From Lophius americanus (lineage: Eukaryota; Chordata; Actinopteri; Lophiiformes; Lophiidae): a stretch of 64,000 nt of DNA. Under the pieces are notes generated by a model. The model was not told the origin of the DNA, searched no databases, and saw only the letters and a program-made list of their open reading frames with translations. The DNA lies in contig JBBDHG010000051.1 of NCBI GenBank assembly GCA_037951165.1, positions 1,150,001 to 1,214,000 of the forward strand, read 5' to 3'. Of this stretch, positions 47,276 through 59,150 are shown piece by piece (positions within the stretch are counted from its first letter, which is position 1; each line of letters starts with the position of its first letter). The translations under genes were made by a program, and so were the position numbers.

Positions 47276-47490
47276 CACTACTCCATACAATAAAGGGAAC
47301 ACTTAAATCAAACATGCCAGATCTGGAAGAACGAAATATTCCAGTTGGAAATCTTTTGATTACATCATGGAATTTGTTGAGAACAAAATAACGTAAGAAC
47401 TATCAATGAAAACCAAAATCAGGAACCCATTGAGGACTGGATTCAGAATCATATTCAAAATTAAAGTGGAAAAATATCACATGACCAACA
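47276..47490 (+). mobile_element. Tc1-like transposon, left end only
   Basis: After TATA the element begins CACTACTCCATACAATAAAG, then ggaacacttaaatcaaac, agatctggaagaacgaaata, aacaaaataacgtaagaac, catcaggaacc-like and 'aaaattaaagtggaaaaa'. This follows the left end of a fish Tc1-like family as I recall it. The small element at 346-476 has related ends. Everything beyond this ~215 bp, including transposase, is missing. Confidence 0.7.
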
Positions 47491-48730
47491 TTTTTCCAGC
47501 GTTTTATCCATAATCTTGCCTTTCCATTCTTAACTTTGCCGGTTTGCGTGCATAAGTGTAACCAGTATTCTACCAGTACCTGGATATCGTATATAAAACT
47601 GAATAAAAGTTTATCATGGACCGCTAGTCAACTCTCACCCTCAATTTAACCCGTCTTGGCTACATGGATGAAGGAGAAGGGCTTATAACACTTTTCAAGT
47701 TTAGAGTTACTTCAAAGCAGTAGTTTCTCCAAATAATTGTAAGTATACTAACAAAAGTACGTGATTTGAGAAACAGTAAGAGTTTCATCAAAATCTGTAT
47801 GGAAGGGAGGGGGAGGGGCTAATCTTTGTAAAAATGGTAACTAAAGAGGTAATAGCTATCGCCGAGGACAAGATATAAAAGTGATTTCCCTTTCGCGTGA
47901 AACAGGGAGTGTATTTAAATGTAAAATGCTGGAAGATTTTGTAGGAGTGTGTTTGTGGTCATCAGTTCTGAGAAGTGAACTGTCAGTGAACACACAAAAT
48001 TCACGCACTAAACAACAAAATATACATAAGTAGGATATACTACATAGCAGTGTAGAAATTGAAGTACAAGATTTGAAACAAAGCACACGTTTCATTTGCA
48101 AGTACGTAATATGACGTGTGGAATTGACCAAAACGGGCTGAAAAGCCCATCTTTACAAAGATTAAACAAATAGAAATAATTCTTGACTCCGCTCCTTTAT
48201 CCAGACACACTTTTTCACATGACATTACTACCTCCTGCCACATGAGCAGCCCTTCAACTATTTTTTCACATAAATCCTTCAGGCAGTTTATACATTGAGG
48301 ACAGAAATTGTCCAAAAGACTATCACACAATATAGGAAGTAAAAAAAAAAAAAATCCTCACACCGCCCCATTCATTTGGATTCACTCCAACTGTAAACAA
48401 GTTCTACAAGTTCCCCATTATATTCAAAACACTCCTAACAGCTGGCACGTTTATAATATGTCAAGTAGGGATTTTCCTTTTCTAGTCAGGCGAACGCTGC
48501 AGAAAATCCTAGTCTCCTTGGTGGAAGATGTTAATTGTTCTGAAGTGGGCGTCTCCATTAAGATGTCCACCTGCGCTCCGAGAGAGCCAAACAGCATTCA
48601 CTCCTGCCGCCACTGAGCCCTAACCAGGGGAAATCGGATGAAGCTCTTTGAGATCCTTGGGATTCTTGAAAGCCTTCATTAAAAATTTCAAACACTGTTT
48701 CCTCTGACCACAAATAACAGGGAGCGCTCC
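47491..48730. other. Non-coding stretch
   Basis: AT-rich unique sequence with a poly-A run near 48342. A purine-rich gggagggggaggggc word near 47805 may be a scrap of the AAAGGTTCAG-family element. No feature supported. Confidence 0.4.
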
Positions 48731-49185
48731 TTGACTTGTGATTGTGCGCTCAATGATAAATAAGCTCTCTCAATCATATTGCACATTGGATAATCAGGGC
48801 TTCTTAGCAGAAAGCCTACATTGGCATCGCTGCTCCTATAATTCTTCTGGATGCTTTAGAAAGTTCACACCCCAGTGCTCAAGTGCTTTTTGTCCTATTT
48901 TACCAAACAGGGCCAATTGTGTGCATTTACAATGTGATAAACCCCATTATATCTGCCCACTAACCAGTTGCGCTTTATCTGAAATGGTTTATGGGGCTTA
49001 TACGGGCCAATTTAGCACAGCGCTTGGTTCCATTGTTAGTCCATGAATGTGATGTTTGTCTTAGCCTGACTGAGCTAATGTTACTCCTGCTCAGAATGAG
49101 GATACTCTCCTCCTTTGGCGTCTTTGTATTGAGGTGATTAAACCCCAGGGATTGTGCGTCCATGGCGGGACATTATTGCCGTCAC
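48731..49185. other. Unique balanced stretch, possible conserved non-coding element
   Basis: Composition is less AT-biased, there are no repeats, and open frames on both strands (48738-49046 plus, 48975-49163 minus) lack recognisable domains. The texture resembles vertebrate conserved non-coding DNA. Confidence 0.25.
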
Positions 49186-50026
49186 TGGTGCGAAGTGATT
49201 TGAATGCACCTTCCTGCATGTTAATCATGTGTTACAAAGAGAAAATATTTGAGGTGAGGAACTGTCAAATTAAAGCAGTATTTTGAGGCTTTGGATACAT
49301 TCCTGTGTTTTTATTGGGCTTTAAACACGATCAATATAAAGTGTGCGTACATTAAATATGGATAAGGCGGTGGAAATAGACACAACTCAGAGGTTACTTC
49401 TGCTAGTGCATGTTAAGTGGTGACAAATGGATTCTGGTATTGGTTTTATGGCAGATGTATTTAGAGAGGCCTCAAACAGAAAGGCTTTCTGGGAGGTTTA
49501 ACTAAAAGAAAACCCTGGAATATTAAAGCTGTATGCTCATCTGCTCATCTTGGTACCCCGAACAAACTGCACTACTGATGTTTCTCTACCGATGTAGAAT
49601 TATATTTGATAATCTAGTGTCTGGAATCGCATCTGCTCTGACAGCTGAGCCCATACTCTTGTTTATCTGGGTGCTCCGCTCTCACCGCCACCATCCCTCC
49701 AAACAAAAAAATTCCATTATTGTGACAACTCTCCGAGGTGTTTGTAGACGCAGTGACAGGAAAGTCATACTCACTCACCGCATTTTTCTTGGAACCTAAT
49801 CTCCAGCATGGCCTTGCTCACCCACTGATAGGCAGATAGTGGTGGGAACGGCTCGCTCCACTTGGAATGTGTCTCCTTGCATTAGGATTGACTGTGTGCT
49901 TGGGTTTTTTTGGATCTCGCCAGTGACCCCGTGAAGAATAGAGTTAAGGCTCAAAAGTCCCGGATTGGATCAGGAACGCGTCTGTCATGACTGCGCCGGC
50001 TAATGCTAAGCACTGTTTGCTCCACA
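49186..50026. other. Non-coding stretch
   Basis: No feature recognised. Confidence 0.45.
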
Positions 50027-50130
50027 TTAAAGGTTCATTGTGTAGAATATAGGGTCATTGATTTTGATAAATGGAATGTAATATTCATAATTATGTTTTT
50101 ATTAGGGTATAATTACCGAACAGTAATGCT
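50027..50130 (+). repeat. Teleost dispersed element, AAAGGTTCAG family, short copy
   Basis: Begins ttaaaggttcattgtgtaga and later has ataattatgtttttattagg, gtataattacc, which are the two ends of this family joined by a deletion. Confidence 0.65.
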
Positions 50131-50727
50131 TCCGTCACCCTGAATGTAAGTTTGATTTTTACCGAACTTGCAAAGGGATTATAGTACAGTAGCTCATTTG
50201 CGTCATTCAAGAAATGCGAGTCCTTGAATATACAGGAAGGATACCAACTTTATGTTCCACTATTTCTCTCTGTCTTTCTCATCGACGATGACCAAAGTAA
50301 ACACAATGTCAACACATTTTTTGCTAGATTTATAAAATTGAAGGTGGAAGATTCCCACTTGAGTCATGCAAATATGCATTATCTGCGCCTGGCTTACATG
50401 AAACAAATTCAACTATTGGATTCTACTCGCGGCTTTGCATTGATATTGTAGGCAACTACGCGTTAGCTTAAAATGAGTAGAGGATAGGTAGAACATGCAG
50501 AAAGACAATGGCATAGTAGATCCTCTTTAAAAAAAAAAGAAAATGGAAGAACAATATGATAATGAGTAAGTGTTGTGAGAAGTTTTAGAACCTTAATTTT
50601 GATAGTTGGAGGATCATACTTTTGTTTTCCGCAAGAAAAACCCGAAACCTGACTGTCAAAAAACGGAAACTGCAGATGAGGGTTAAAGTTTACAGAGTGG
50701 AGCGGAGGTTCCCGGATTTCTCCATAT
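50131..50727. other. Non-coding stretch
   Basis: No feature recognised. Confidence 0.4.
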
Positions 50728-50875
50728 ACTAATACATCCATCTAAAGGAACCTCATCACCGGACAGGAAGGAAACGGATGTGGTCGTAGAAGAGGACAAT
50801 ATGTTTACACATGAAGACCTCCGTAGATTCTCCTACATGCTGGGGTGATCTGAGATGCAATCTGTTGGTTTGAAT
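50728..50875 (-). repeat. Teleost dispersed element, AAAGGTTCAG family, partial copy
   Basis: On the minus strand this reads caacagattgcatctcagat, agcatgtaggagaatctacg, gaggtcttcatg, then tgatgaggttcctttagatg. The last word is shared with 63857-63876 in the copy near the right edge of the window. Confidence 0.6.
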
Positions 50876-52599
50876 CTTTATCATCTCTGGATGTCACTGA
50901 GTCCTACAGACTTCACCTTTAAGCTGTGTGTATCGACTGACAAACTGTTTAATACTATGTATTAATCATGATAAGCAGTTTTTCTTTTTTTGAACTTTCT
51001 ACAAATTGTGCTTTTTGTCATTTCCATGGAAATGTGATTGTGTCACACTTATGATCTGCCAACGTAGGGTTTGAATAATGAAACGCTGACACTAGCCTCT
51101 CCGAGCTGGTGTCAAAGCAAATATTGTATAATTGGATTAGTTTTTTATGCTTAAAAATAAAACAATTGAGGAGTGAGGAGGATGGTGGCAGTTTGGCTTG
51201 GGTTCATACGGACAAAGAATCTGGCAAAGAGGAAAAATAAATTTGTCTTGTCTGACTTTAACTTCTGACCTGTGATGATCAGGAAAATTCTATATCAGAC
51301 ATCTGCTGGTTTCATTATTCTTTCTGTACAGTCAGTGTACAACAATTAGTTCAGCAGCTAGGTTGGAACTATTATTTAAGTGATTTGAAATCATCTCATT
51401 TCAGATGTTTAAACCCAAAATGTTCCACAGTAGCTATGATAACCTTATCCTTCTTGATGTCATCTTCAGTGGGAGCACTTCCATCTTCTGTAATTTATTG
51501 CATACCGTGTGACACTTAATATTCCTGTAAGCGATGGATGATACACGAAAACGCTTTGGTGCTTGTTTATCTCTCTCTTTTTTTAGCCTTGCAATCTTCA
51601 TACTCAGCAGTGTGATTATTTTGCAAATGCTTTAACTAATTAATGTGGCACTGAGTCAGGTTTTCTGCAGTGTTGACTTTGAATTCAAAATGTGTCTGAA
51701 CGTTGGACACAGCGTTCTTTTTAGGTACAAGCTCCTCTAGGCAAGACTTATTTTTCAAATCAGTGTTTGAATTGATGTCGTCTGTTCCCCTGTAACATTA
51801 GTTGGATGAGGTGGAGCCATGTGACTGAACAAGCAGCTCAGAAGCTTGGTAATCTTCTCCATACAGCATACGTCCAAAAAAAAATATTTCTCTAGGCTCT
51901 CACCATAGGAATGAAGGATATGTCAGATAGTGATGTATTTGTTGTCCAATATTTCGGAGGACATGTCGTCCCCACAAGACTCTGGTTCCTCTTTGCAGCC
52001 AGTGGGCGCAAAAAGAAACTTTTATCCATCGTGAATCCTCTTCATTTTCGTATCTGTCTCCTCTTCAAACCGCTCTCTCTCTGTCTTCTTTTGACCCGTG
52101 GGCAAGGTCCCGCACCAGTAAACCCCTGGCTGATGAAATGATAGGGTTGGTACCTTGGCAAACTCCTTAACTACTTCATTTTTTTATTTTTTTATTCCTC
52201 ATTAATCCTGAGGGCAGAAAATAAATTTGAATTTATTTTTATAAACTCTAAACTTGGCCCTACTGACGAGGACATTTGATAGCTTACTCATCATTCGCTG
52301 TTAGCGATGCCACCGACATGGGCTGTGCACCAGACAGAGCCACCATCAACGAAACCAAATATAACAACCTAGGATGCTGCCGAATGATTTTGCTGCGGCT
52401 GATGTGCCCATGTTCTCTTGCAAAAATACCTGTTTCTTAATAAACCACTGAATCAGACATCATATATAAATGATGGATGGTGCTGAGTTTGTATTAGATT
52501 AGGCTGGTGTGATGCTTAGATGGAAATATTATGCAGGCATCTGAGAGTTACCTGCTGAAATCTTCCTGAATATTTTGTGTCTTTATTAAAGTAAAGAAA
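50876..52599. other. Non-coding stretch
   Basis: AT-rich unique sequence; no feature supported. Confidence 0.45.
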
Positions 52600-52790
52600 C
52601 TGCGGTGCAATTGTATGGATGTTTTTGTCTCAAGACGTGTGTTAAGTGATATGTGTTTATAAATCCGTGTGCATGGTTAATAACCTGCGCACACAGATTA
52701 GTAAAGCGTGCCCACGGCTTTCCAATTCGTTCCCTTGGTTTAAATAACAATGCCCACGGATTCACAATCCCTGCCAATCACTGCCCTCGT
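52600..52790. repeat. Degenerate ~21-22 bp minisatellite
   Basis: On the minus strand, units of the form 'ccgtgggcacgctttactaa' repeat with variation: aatccgtgggcattgtta, accaagggaacgaattggaa, gccgtgggcacgctttacta, tctgtgtgcgcaggttatta and ccatgcacacggatttata. Six or so units are recognisable. The 63-codon minus-strand frame (52586-52777) over it is a reading of the repeat. Confidence 0.6.
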
Positions 52791-53690
52791 CTGCTTTTCC
52801 TCCCCACGTCGCTCTAGTTTGATGATGGAGCCGACTTCCCTCCATAATAATCTATATTATTATGACAATCTTGTAGAAATTCAGACATAATGTACCTGCT
52901 GTATGTCTTCTGTTAGAGCATAACTCTTCAACTGCATCTCTTTATCACACAAAATTTTCATTTCAGGTCCCGAAATTTCCCGGAGTTTGATATTTTCACT
53001 TAATTACATGTAAAGTGATTTTTTGTCGGACTCAAATCTGTCCGATGAGTATTAAGAAATGTTCGTACCACCTTGTCAACTAAAAATGCGATGGCGACCA
53101 AAAACCATAAAAAGTCCAGTCCAACAGACAACGGAAAAATTGTACTAAATTGATCTGAAAGACATGTTTAGTGATTCTATGACAACTCTGGAGCTACTTC
53201 CTGTAGAGTTCTCTGGCCGTGGGTTACCAAGCTGCCTGATGATGACTGTCACAACTAACTACCCCTCTACCACTGCAGTGGTAATTCCACATTTGATCAT
53301 TTTATGTCTCCCACGTCACCAGATGTTAATCACTACATTTATTGTTTTTTATGCTGCCTATTAAGGTTTTTTATTAAAAAAAATCAGGCAAGTTTAATTA
53401 TAAATTATATAGTACCTGTCAAAGGTTTTAAAAAATTGTGTTCAATCTGTGACTGCCGCTGTCGATTTATTAGGATGGGTGTAAGAAAATTAATGTAAAA
53501 CTAAATAAATTAACATAGTTAAATTAAGCCATTTACATTAATATAGACATTTTACAAAATTGTCAATACAGCATGTATTAGTATGGACAAAATTATTTGT
53601 TTCTGAACTAAAATTCCGTTTTTTTAAATTCAGAACAAAAAAAAGATACTTTAGCAGACTTCAGCCACGTAATCGTGTCTGTCAGACTCC
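52791..53690. other. Non-coding stretch
   Basis: AT-rich; nothing recognised. Confidence 0.45.
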
Positions 53691-54085
53691 AACAGATAAA
53701 ATAACACATCCGTTGACATAGATGACTAAACTGAGGGAAGAATTGGAGATTGATTGGCCTGGATTGTTCAAGTGACAAAACAAATTGCTCATCCGTTGAC
53801 ATAGAATGCTAAAACGAGGGAACAGAGTGAAGATCTGTGTTTGTGGGTAGCTAAAATGAAGCTGCAGATTGCCAGTCTGGTGAAATAGAATGCTAAGATG
53901 AGGGAACTAATTGCAAATGCATTGTACGGATTAATAAAATGAGAGAACAAAGCAAAGACGGAATTTCTCAATTAAGGGAACAGATTATAGATTTGTGGTT
54001 GGTAGTATGTATTTGGAAATGTATTGCTAAATTGAGTCAAGTTATTATTGAACTGTGGTTTAAGGATGCTAAACTCTCTTGCACT
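53691..54085. repeat. Degenerate ~42 bp minisatellite
   Basis: The core 'gacatagaatgctaaaatga' then 'gggaacagattgaagatctg' recurs with changes. GAGGGAA-type anchors occur at about 53733, 53816, 53899, 53941 and 53975, with weaker units between at half spacing. About nine units are traceable. Confidence 0.65.
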
Positions 54086-54348
54086 TTACTTATGATGTGA
54101 CGTGTGACTATTTTCATCTGGGCTGACTCCAGATGCCACCCACAGAGATGCCATTACTCACTCTGTTGATGGCTCACCTAGTCTCCCCCATGCCTCACCC
54201 TCTGTCACCCCTCCTCCTCCCACCTTCTGTTTTCTGGGTTTCTTGTCTGACACACATTCGGAATGCTAGGAATCAACCAAGCATGTCTTTTTCTGAACCA
54301 TTCTTTCAAAAGGAACTTCCTTTGAAGCAGAAGTGGGTTTATCCACAT

Positions 54349-54403
54349 CACACACACATATGGGTGTACAATCACGGTGTAGACACACACCCACACACAC
54401 ACG
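54349..54403. repeat. Interrupted (CA)n microsatellite
   Basis: Two CA runs split by unique bases. Confidence 0.75.
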
Positions 54404-54530
54404 GGAAATAATTTCTCCCTGCCTCCGCTTTGAAGCAGCCATGCCAGAGCAGCTTGTGTGTCACTAAATCCCATTCACAAAGACCGTTTTACCCCCCACG
54501 TCTGAGAGGCTCCTGGCTTTGGCAGAGAAC

Positions 54531-54558
54531 ACACATACACACACACACACATACACAA
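54531..54558. repeat. (CA)n microsatellite
   Basis: Short CA run with one CATA interruption. Confidence 0.8.
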
Positions 54559-55402
54559 ACCCATCTACATGCCTGATGCAATGTTCAGCCGCTGGAGCAA
54601 ATATACACTTTTAGTACATGAAACAGCTCCGCAGTGTATCGGCGCTTATTAGTGGAACAGTATTTTAACACTTCTTTTCATGGGTTGTTTACTAAACATA
54701 ACAACAGGAAGGTAGGGTTTACTTTCTAGCGCTGCTCAACTATTGTGTAAGTGTTGCCTCATTTTATTTCTTCCTCTTTTAGTCTTCCAAGAACTGTATA
54801 TGACAGCAGGGGTTCTCGCACTGAGGGCCCATCTGAAGCAGGATCTTTTTCTTTTTTTTTCTTGAGAGGGGCGATGAGGATCAGAGAGGCAGAGGTATGA
54901 GAGAATAGATGGAGGCATGAAGGACGGCCCCATGAGGAGCCCGGAGCCTTGGTGTTACCGAGAAATATGGTGTGTGTGCATCTCAAATCCTGCCGGCTCG
55001 CCTTTGGCAGGGAATGCTCCGTTTGTTACGTGCAGGCCCTCAGTGAAAAATGGCTCTCACCCGCTGAAAAATGCCCATGCACTGAGCCAGTTCTTCCAAA
55101 ACACATTTTGTCCTCTTTGTAAAACAGTCAATAATACTGCCTACAGTCACACCAAAAAGTCTCAATTAAAGAATCCAATGTATTGACACCAAATTAAGTT
55201 TGTGCCACAAAAGATCTGATAAACTGATTTATGAATCTGTTACCATGGATTGCTGAATTAAAAATCTTAGCAGGCCCCCCTCTCATAGCACGGACTGATA
55301 ACTAATTTGCACATCTGTGAGGAAGGAATCTTTCTGTAAAATATCTTATGAATCAGGAATCCCTTTGTGAAAAAGATGGTCTGTAAGACTCCTCAAGACA
55401 CA

Positions 55403-55462
55403 TATTTGGGGTTCAGTGGTAGTTACCCCCCTGTCTCCCCGGGTTCGATTCCTGTCCAAAGT
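55403..55462 (+). pseudogene. tRNA-Gly-like pseudogene
   Basis: GGTTCAGTGGTAG (55409-55421) is the D-arm of vertebrate glycine tRNA and contains the A box. CCGGGTTCGATTCC (55439-55452) is its T-arm and B box. The flanking tttgg and ccaaa can pair as part of an acceptor stem. The stretch between the arms is about nine bases shorter than in a real tRNA, so the anticodon arm is destroyed and it cannot be functional. A tRNA-Gly-derived SINE head is the alternative. Confidence 0.65.
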
Positions 55463-55584
55463 AATAATCTTCTACGGGTCCTGTTTGGGTCATTTGGTAG
55501 CGCTGACAGCCCATTGACGGACGCTGAGCCTTGTTTAATAGCAGCCACAGGTCTTCAGCTTTCCTATATGCTCCCAAAATAATC
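55463..55584. other. Spacer between two tRNA-like features
   Basis: No feature recognised; it may be body sequence of a SINE headed by the tRNA-Gly-like segment. Confidence 0.3.
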
Positions 55585-55735
55585 AAGTATGGAGTGGTTG
55601 TCCTCCAATCAGAAGGTTCAATGCCCAGTCTACATCTGCTGTCTACATGACATTGGCTCCTTAGGCAAGGCCTTTAACCCCTCAAATTCAAATTTCATAA
55701 TGTTGTACTGTGTATAACTTCACATAATTATTATA
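55585..55735 (+). mobile_element. tRNA-derived SINE, diverged copy
   Basis: The words gagtggttgtcctccaatca, gaaggttcaatgccc, gtctacatgacattggctcc, ttaggcaaggcctttaaccc follow the order of the head and proximal body of the 27559-27910 SINE, on the opposite strand. The B box is decayed (ggttcaatgcc). Confidence 0.6.
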
Positions 55736-56519
55736 ACTAATACAGACCATCTCCCTTATGTTCCTGGGCCAGTTTGTTCACTTATTTTCCAGAAGCTTAA
55801 CGACATACGTCTACCAATGACACGCTGCTCACACTCCCAGTGTCTAACCTCCTGGGCTGCACAAGCAAATGAGTTCACACATCGTCCAAACCATTTCAAT
55901 AAACATTTCAAACATCCCTAGTCTGAACCTTATATTGCGCTGGTGGTCAGCATATTGTACCTTCACTAGCCATTATAAACTAAGAGAAATCTGACTTAGT
56001 AGAAGTCCTTTTCCACTTCCACTTTTGTATTTCTCCGTGACCCACAGAGCAGGATCAACAGTAAGAAAGAGACGGAGCCAAGACGCAGAAGCAGAGATGT
56101 CATTACCCAGCATACCCTAGGGTTTAGCAGTTCACTGTAGAGGTTAACTGGTCTGGCTGCTCTCTGCCAGTTGGCATGGCTACCATTTCCCAGGGTAATT
56201 TGTGGGCCCCCTCCGAGTATTCTCAGTCGTCTTCCTGCAATTTTCATTCAGAAGGTTGCCAGTGGAAGGACCCCGCTGTGCTGAATCAATTGATGAAGAA
56301 GCCATCCATCTGATGATGCTGACTCTCTGGAGACCTTAATATCCTTATTTCCATCTAAACATGAGATATCACTTGAAGCATGCGACTCAATGCTTGAAGA
56401 CTCTTTTCATCAGAGAAGAAGGTATAGAAAGATATTATTCCCTTCTTACAGCAATCATAATAAAACCCCTCATCTGTCTTTTATGACTCTCCAATAGGTG
56501 AGATGTTTCTACATGTCAG
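55736..56519. other. Non-coding stretch
   Basis: No feature recognised. Confidence 0.4.
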
Positions 56520-56810
56520 GACTGAATAGAGAGTAAGGAAGGAAGGCAGCACCGAAGCAGGCAGGCTGGGGCCCCCGCTCTTTGATGAATGTCTCTATCT
56601 TTCGGCATTAGGTGTTCTATTTTTCATAGCAGGCCCTTCGGCCATGCTGGAGAGGAGCTTGGGCTCCACAATCCTCAGATGGTGACTAATCCAGGCCTAC
56701 TATCTGGGGGGCGAGAGTGGCCGCTACCGGCACTGCCGAAAGGTCACACCTGCCAGAAGCAGGGGGGAATAACTGAGGCCAGGAAAGTATGACAGCGTGT
56801 GGCAGCATCT
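56520..56810. other. GC-richer unique stretch, possible conserved non-coding element
   Basis: Markedly richer in GC than the flanks and free of repeats; a 67-codon plus-strand frame (56589-56792) has no recognisable domain. An unrecognised exon cannot be excluded. Confidence 0.25.
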
Positions 56811-59030
56811 ACTTAAAAAAGTATAGCTCTGTAGTGTCTCACTCATTTGCGTTATATATACTTCAATTTCATCCTTGAAATCCAGAGAGTCTCACATTTC
56901 ACACAGTTTAAGTATTTATTGCACCTTCTATAGTTTATGATACTGATCATATATAAGTAGGTTTCTTAGATTTGTTTTGTTGAACTACTCATGTTAAAAT
57001 TATTTCAGGAATCGAGAAATTCATACTTTCCAAACTAAGAAAAAAAAATGGAACTCGTTCAGCTCGTATACTGCCCTCATTTGAAAAACATCATCGTTTA
57101 AGGAGGGGCCTTTTGATATTATGTGAGATTAAAGATAATTGTTTATTCTTTTTTTTCTCAGTTAAGCCCAATGGAATATCAGTATAGTGAATAAAAGACT
57201 AAAAGAAGAACATGATCAGAGGATGATATTGTCATACACGTACAGATAAATTAAATATAAAAAAAATATAATCAGAATAACATGATCATAAAATGTTGTA
57301 ATACAATGAAGTGATTTACACCATCATACACCAAATTTGGTATCTGAGTAGAAATGTCTTCTTTTATTGCTGATTGTTTTTAGATATTTTTGCATTTATG
57401 TCTCATATGAACCACAGCACTGTGGAAAATGACGCTTCAGCGTTAATAGATGTATGAATGAAATTGGACTACCCATTGTACAGTTGTGTTGATACCTGTG
57501 ATTCCAGCTGTATATCTCTAGCTGTCTCTTTATTATTATTAGTCTGGTCAATTATTTGGACCACATCCAGATGAAAACATCTCCTCCTGAACCTGTGCAG
57601 ATCACTTTATTCTTTCTCCCTATAATGCTGCAGTGTTCCTGGTGCATGAGAGGCACCGCTGCACCTGAACATCAGCTCGGCGGTTTGCCACGGTTCGGGT
57701 ATCGGCCTCAATTCAACAGGCAGATTAATCTTGCTTTGTTGGAGTAGTCAAGCCGGACCTGGGAGGGAGTTGGTTTAGTTGGTGCTCTGCTGATGCAAGA
57801 GCTTTCTCTCAACTTTAGAGCCTTAATTTACGGGCAGTTAAAGAGCTCTCCATCTGTGATAAGGCAGGGCGCGGACACAGACGCCCTGATGAATAGGTAT
57901 TTCTACAGCTATTGAATGAAGCTGCAGCCCCTCAATGGAGACAAAATAATAAATCTGGACACAGTTTTTGTTTCCTGACACCTCAGTGTGAATGAAGCCG
58001 ATGATGCTTCATTAGATGAGTAGACCCTTTATGGTTGAGAGTTCTCTCTCTATGCATGCATATGAAGAGAGTGTGCATGTACAAACATAGTCTTCCACCT
58101 CCTTCACACGTGCACATCTGTGTATCTAAGCACCCATCACCTCCCTCACCCTTATCTGCTAGCAGTGCTGCCTCTGATGGGGAGATAATCTCTCACTATG
58201 GCTTTTTCATGCAACAATATTTGATAGATCGTTTTTCATCAGATGCTCTACCACCAGAGTATTTGAAATCCTATTTATCCAGCTAACAGGGAAGATGACA
58301 GGAAACGTATCTGTGATTATTAGAGACAAAATAACTCCAATAGAAACATAAGAGGGAGATGGAAATAATAACTAACTCCAATGAATGATTTTTGAGGTTT
58401 AGGCGTTGCAGAGCTCTTTCTTGTGAGTTCTGAAAAGTCGGTCTGCTCCCATTTACAATCCTGTCAAAGTTGAGGGTCGGCACCGTAAACACAAACATGG
58501 GCACTGACGCATTCCAGCCTTTTTCCTTATGGCAAGGCCCATCACTATTCTTCCCGGACTATCATCATCGTAAATCATGGTTGTCCCCTCCATCAGAATC
58601 TGCCCACAGAACCTGTGTAGGCATCGAACATCATTAATGTTCCTGCCAAATCATATTTACCTGTGTCCAGTTTTTGTCCGGCCTCCTCCTCTTTGTTATT
58701 TATTGCTCATTCTGAGGAGTTTATTCTCAGGTTAGGGAGGACGGGCAAAGAATGATGGGTAGTGGGTTTTGTGTGTTGCACTGATAAAATTGCCCACTAT
58801 TTCAGGAGCAGAGGTTAAGTAAGGGAAATTGTATTTTACCGTTTGCTGTGGCCTGCCGGCTCAAGCTGTGGGCAGTGTATTAAAAGTTGTGAAAGCTCGG
58901 GTTTAGGGGGTCGTTCTTCGGTAGTGGCGACAAACCAGTTCATGAGAATTGAATTACCGTGTTCCACAAAAGTAAGCACTTAAGCCTAAAGACTACAGGA
59001 CTTAAGTGAGAAACTACCACATCATATAGG
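56811..59030. other. Non-coding stretch
   Basis: AT-rich between 56810 and 57550, balanced around 57550-58010 and 58500-58900. No exon, RNA or repeat supported. Confidence 0.4.
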
Positions 59031-59150
59031 CACTAGAGCCACGTCATTACATCGCAGAGAAACTACAGCCAATTCATTACATTGAAGAGAAACTAAAGCC
59101 AATTCATTACATCGCAGAGGAATTAGAGCCTCTTCATTAAAGGCACTAGA
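59031..59150 (+). repeat. Four copies of a 30-bp minisatellite unit
   Basis: CATTACAT words at 59045, 59075 and 59105 mark a 30-bp period of 'actacagccaattcattaca' plus tcgcagagaa. The fourth unit is diverged. Confidence 0.85.

Larger units (their letters stand above)
54086..55402. other. Non-coding stretch with CA-rich microsatellites
   Basis: CA-rich tracts lie at 54349-54403 and 54531-54558. Frames between 54736 and 55186 on both strands show no domain. No exon supported. Confidence 0.4.
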
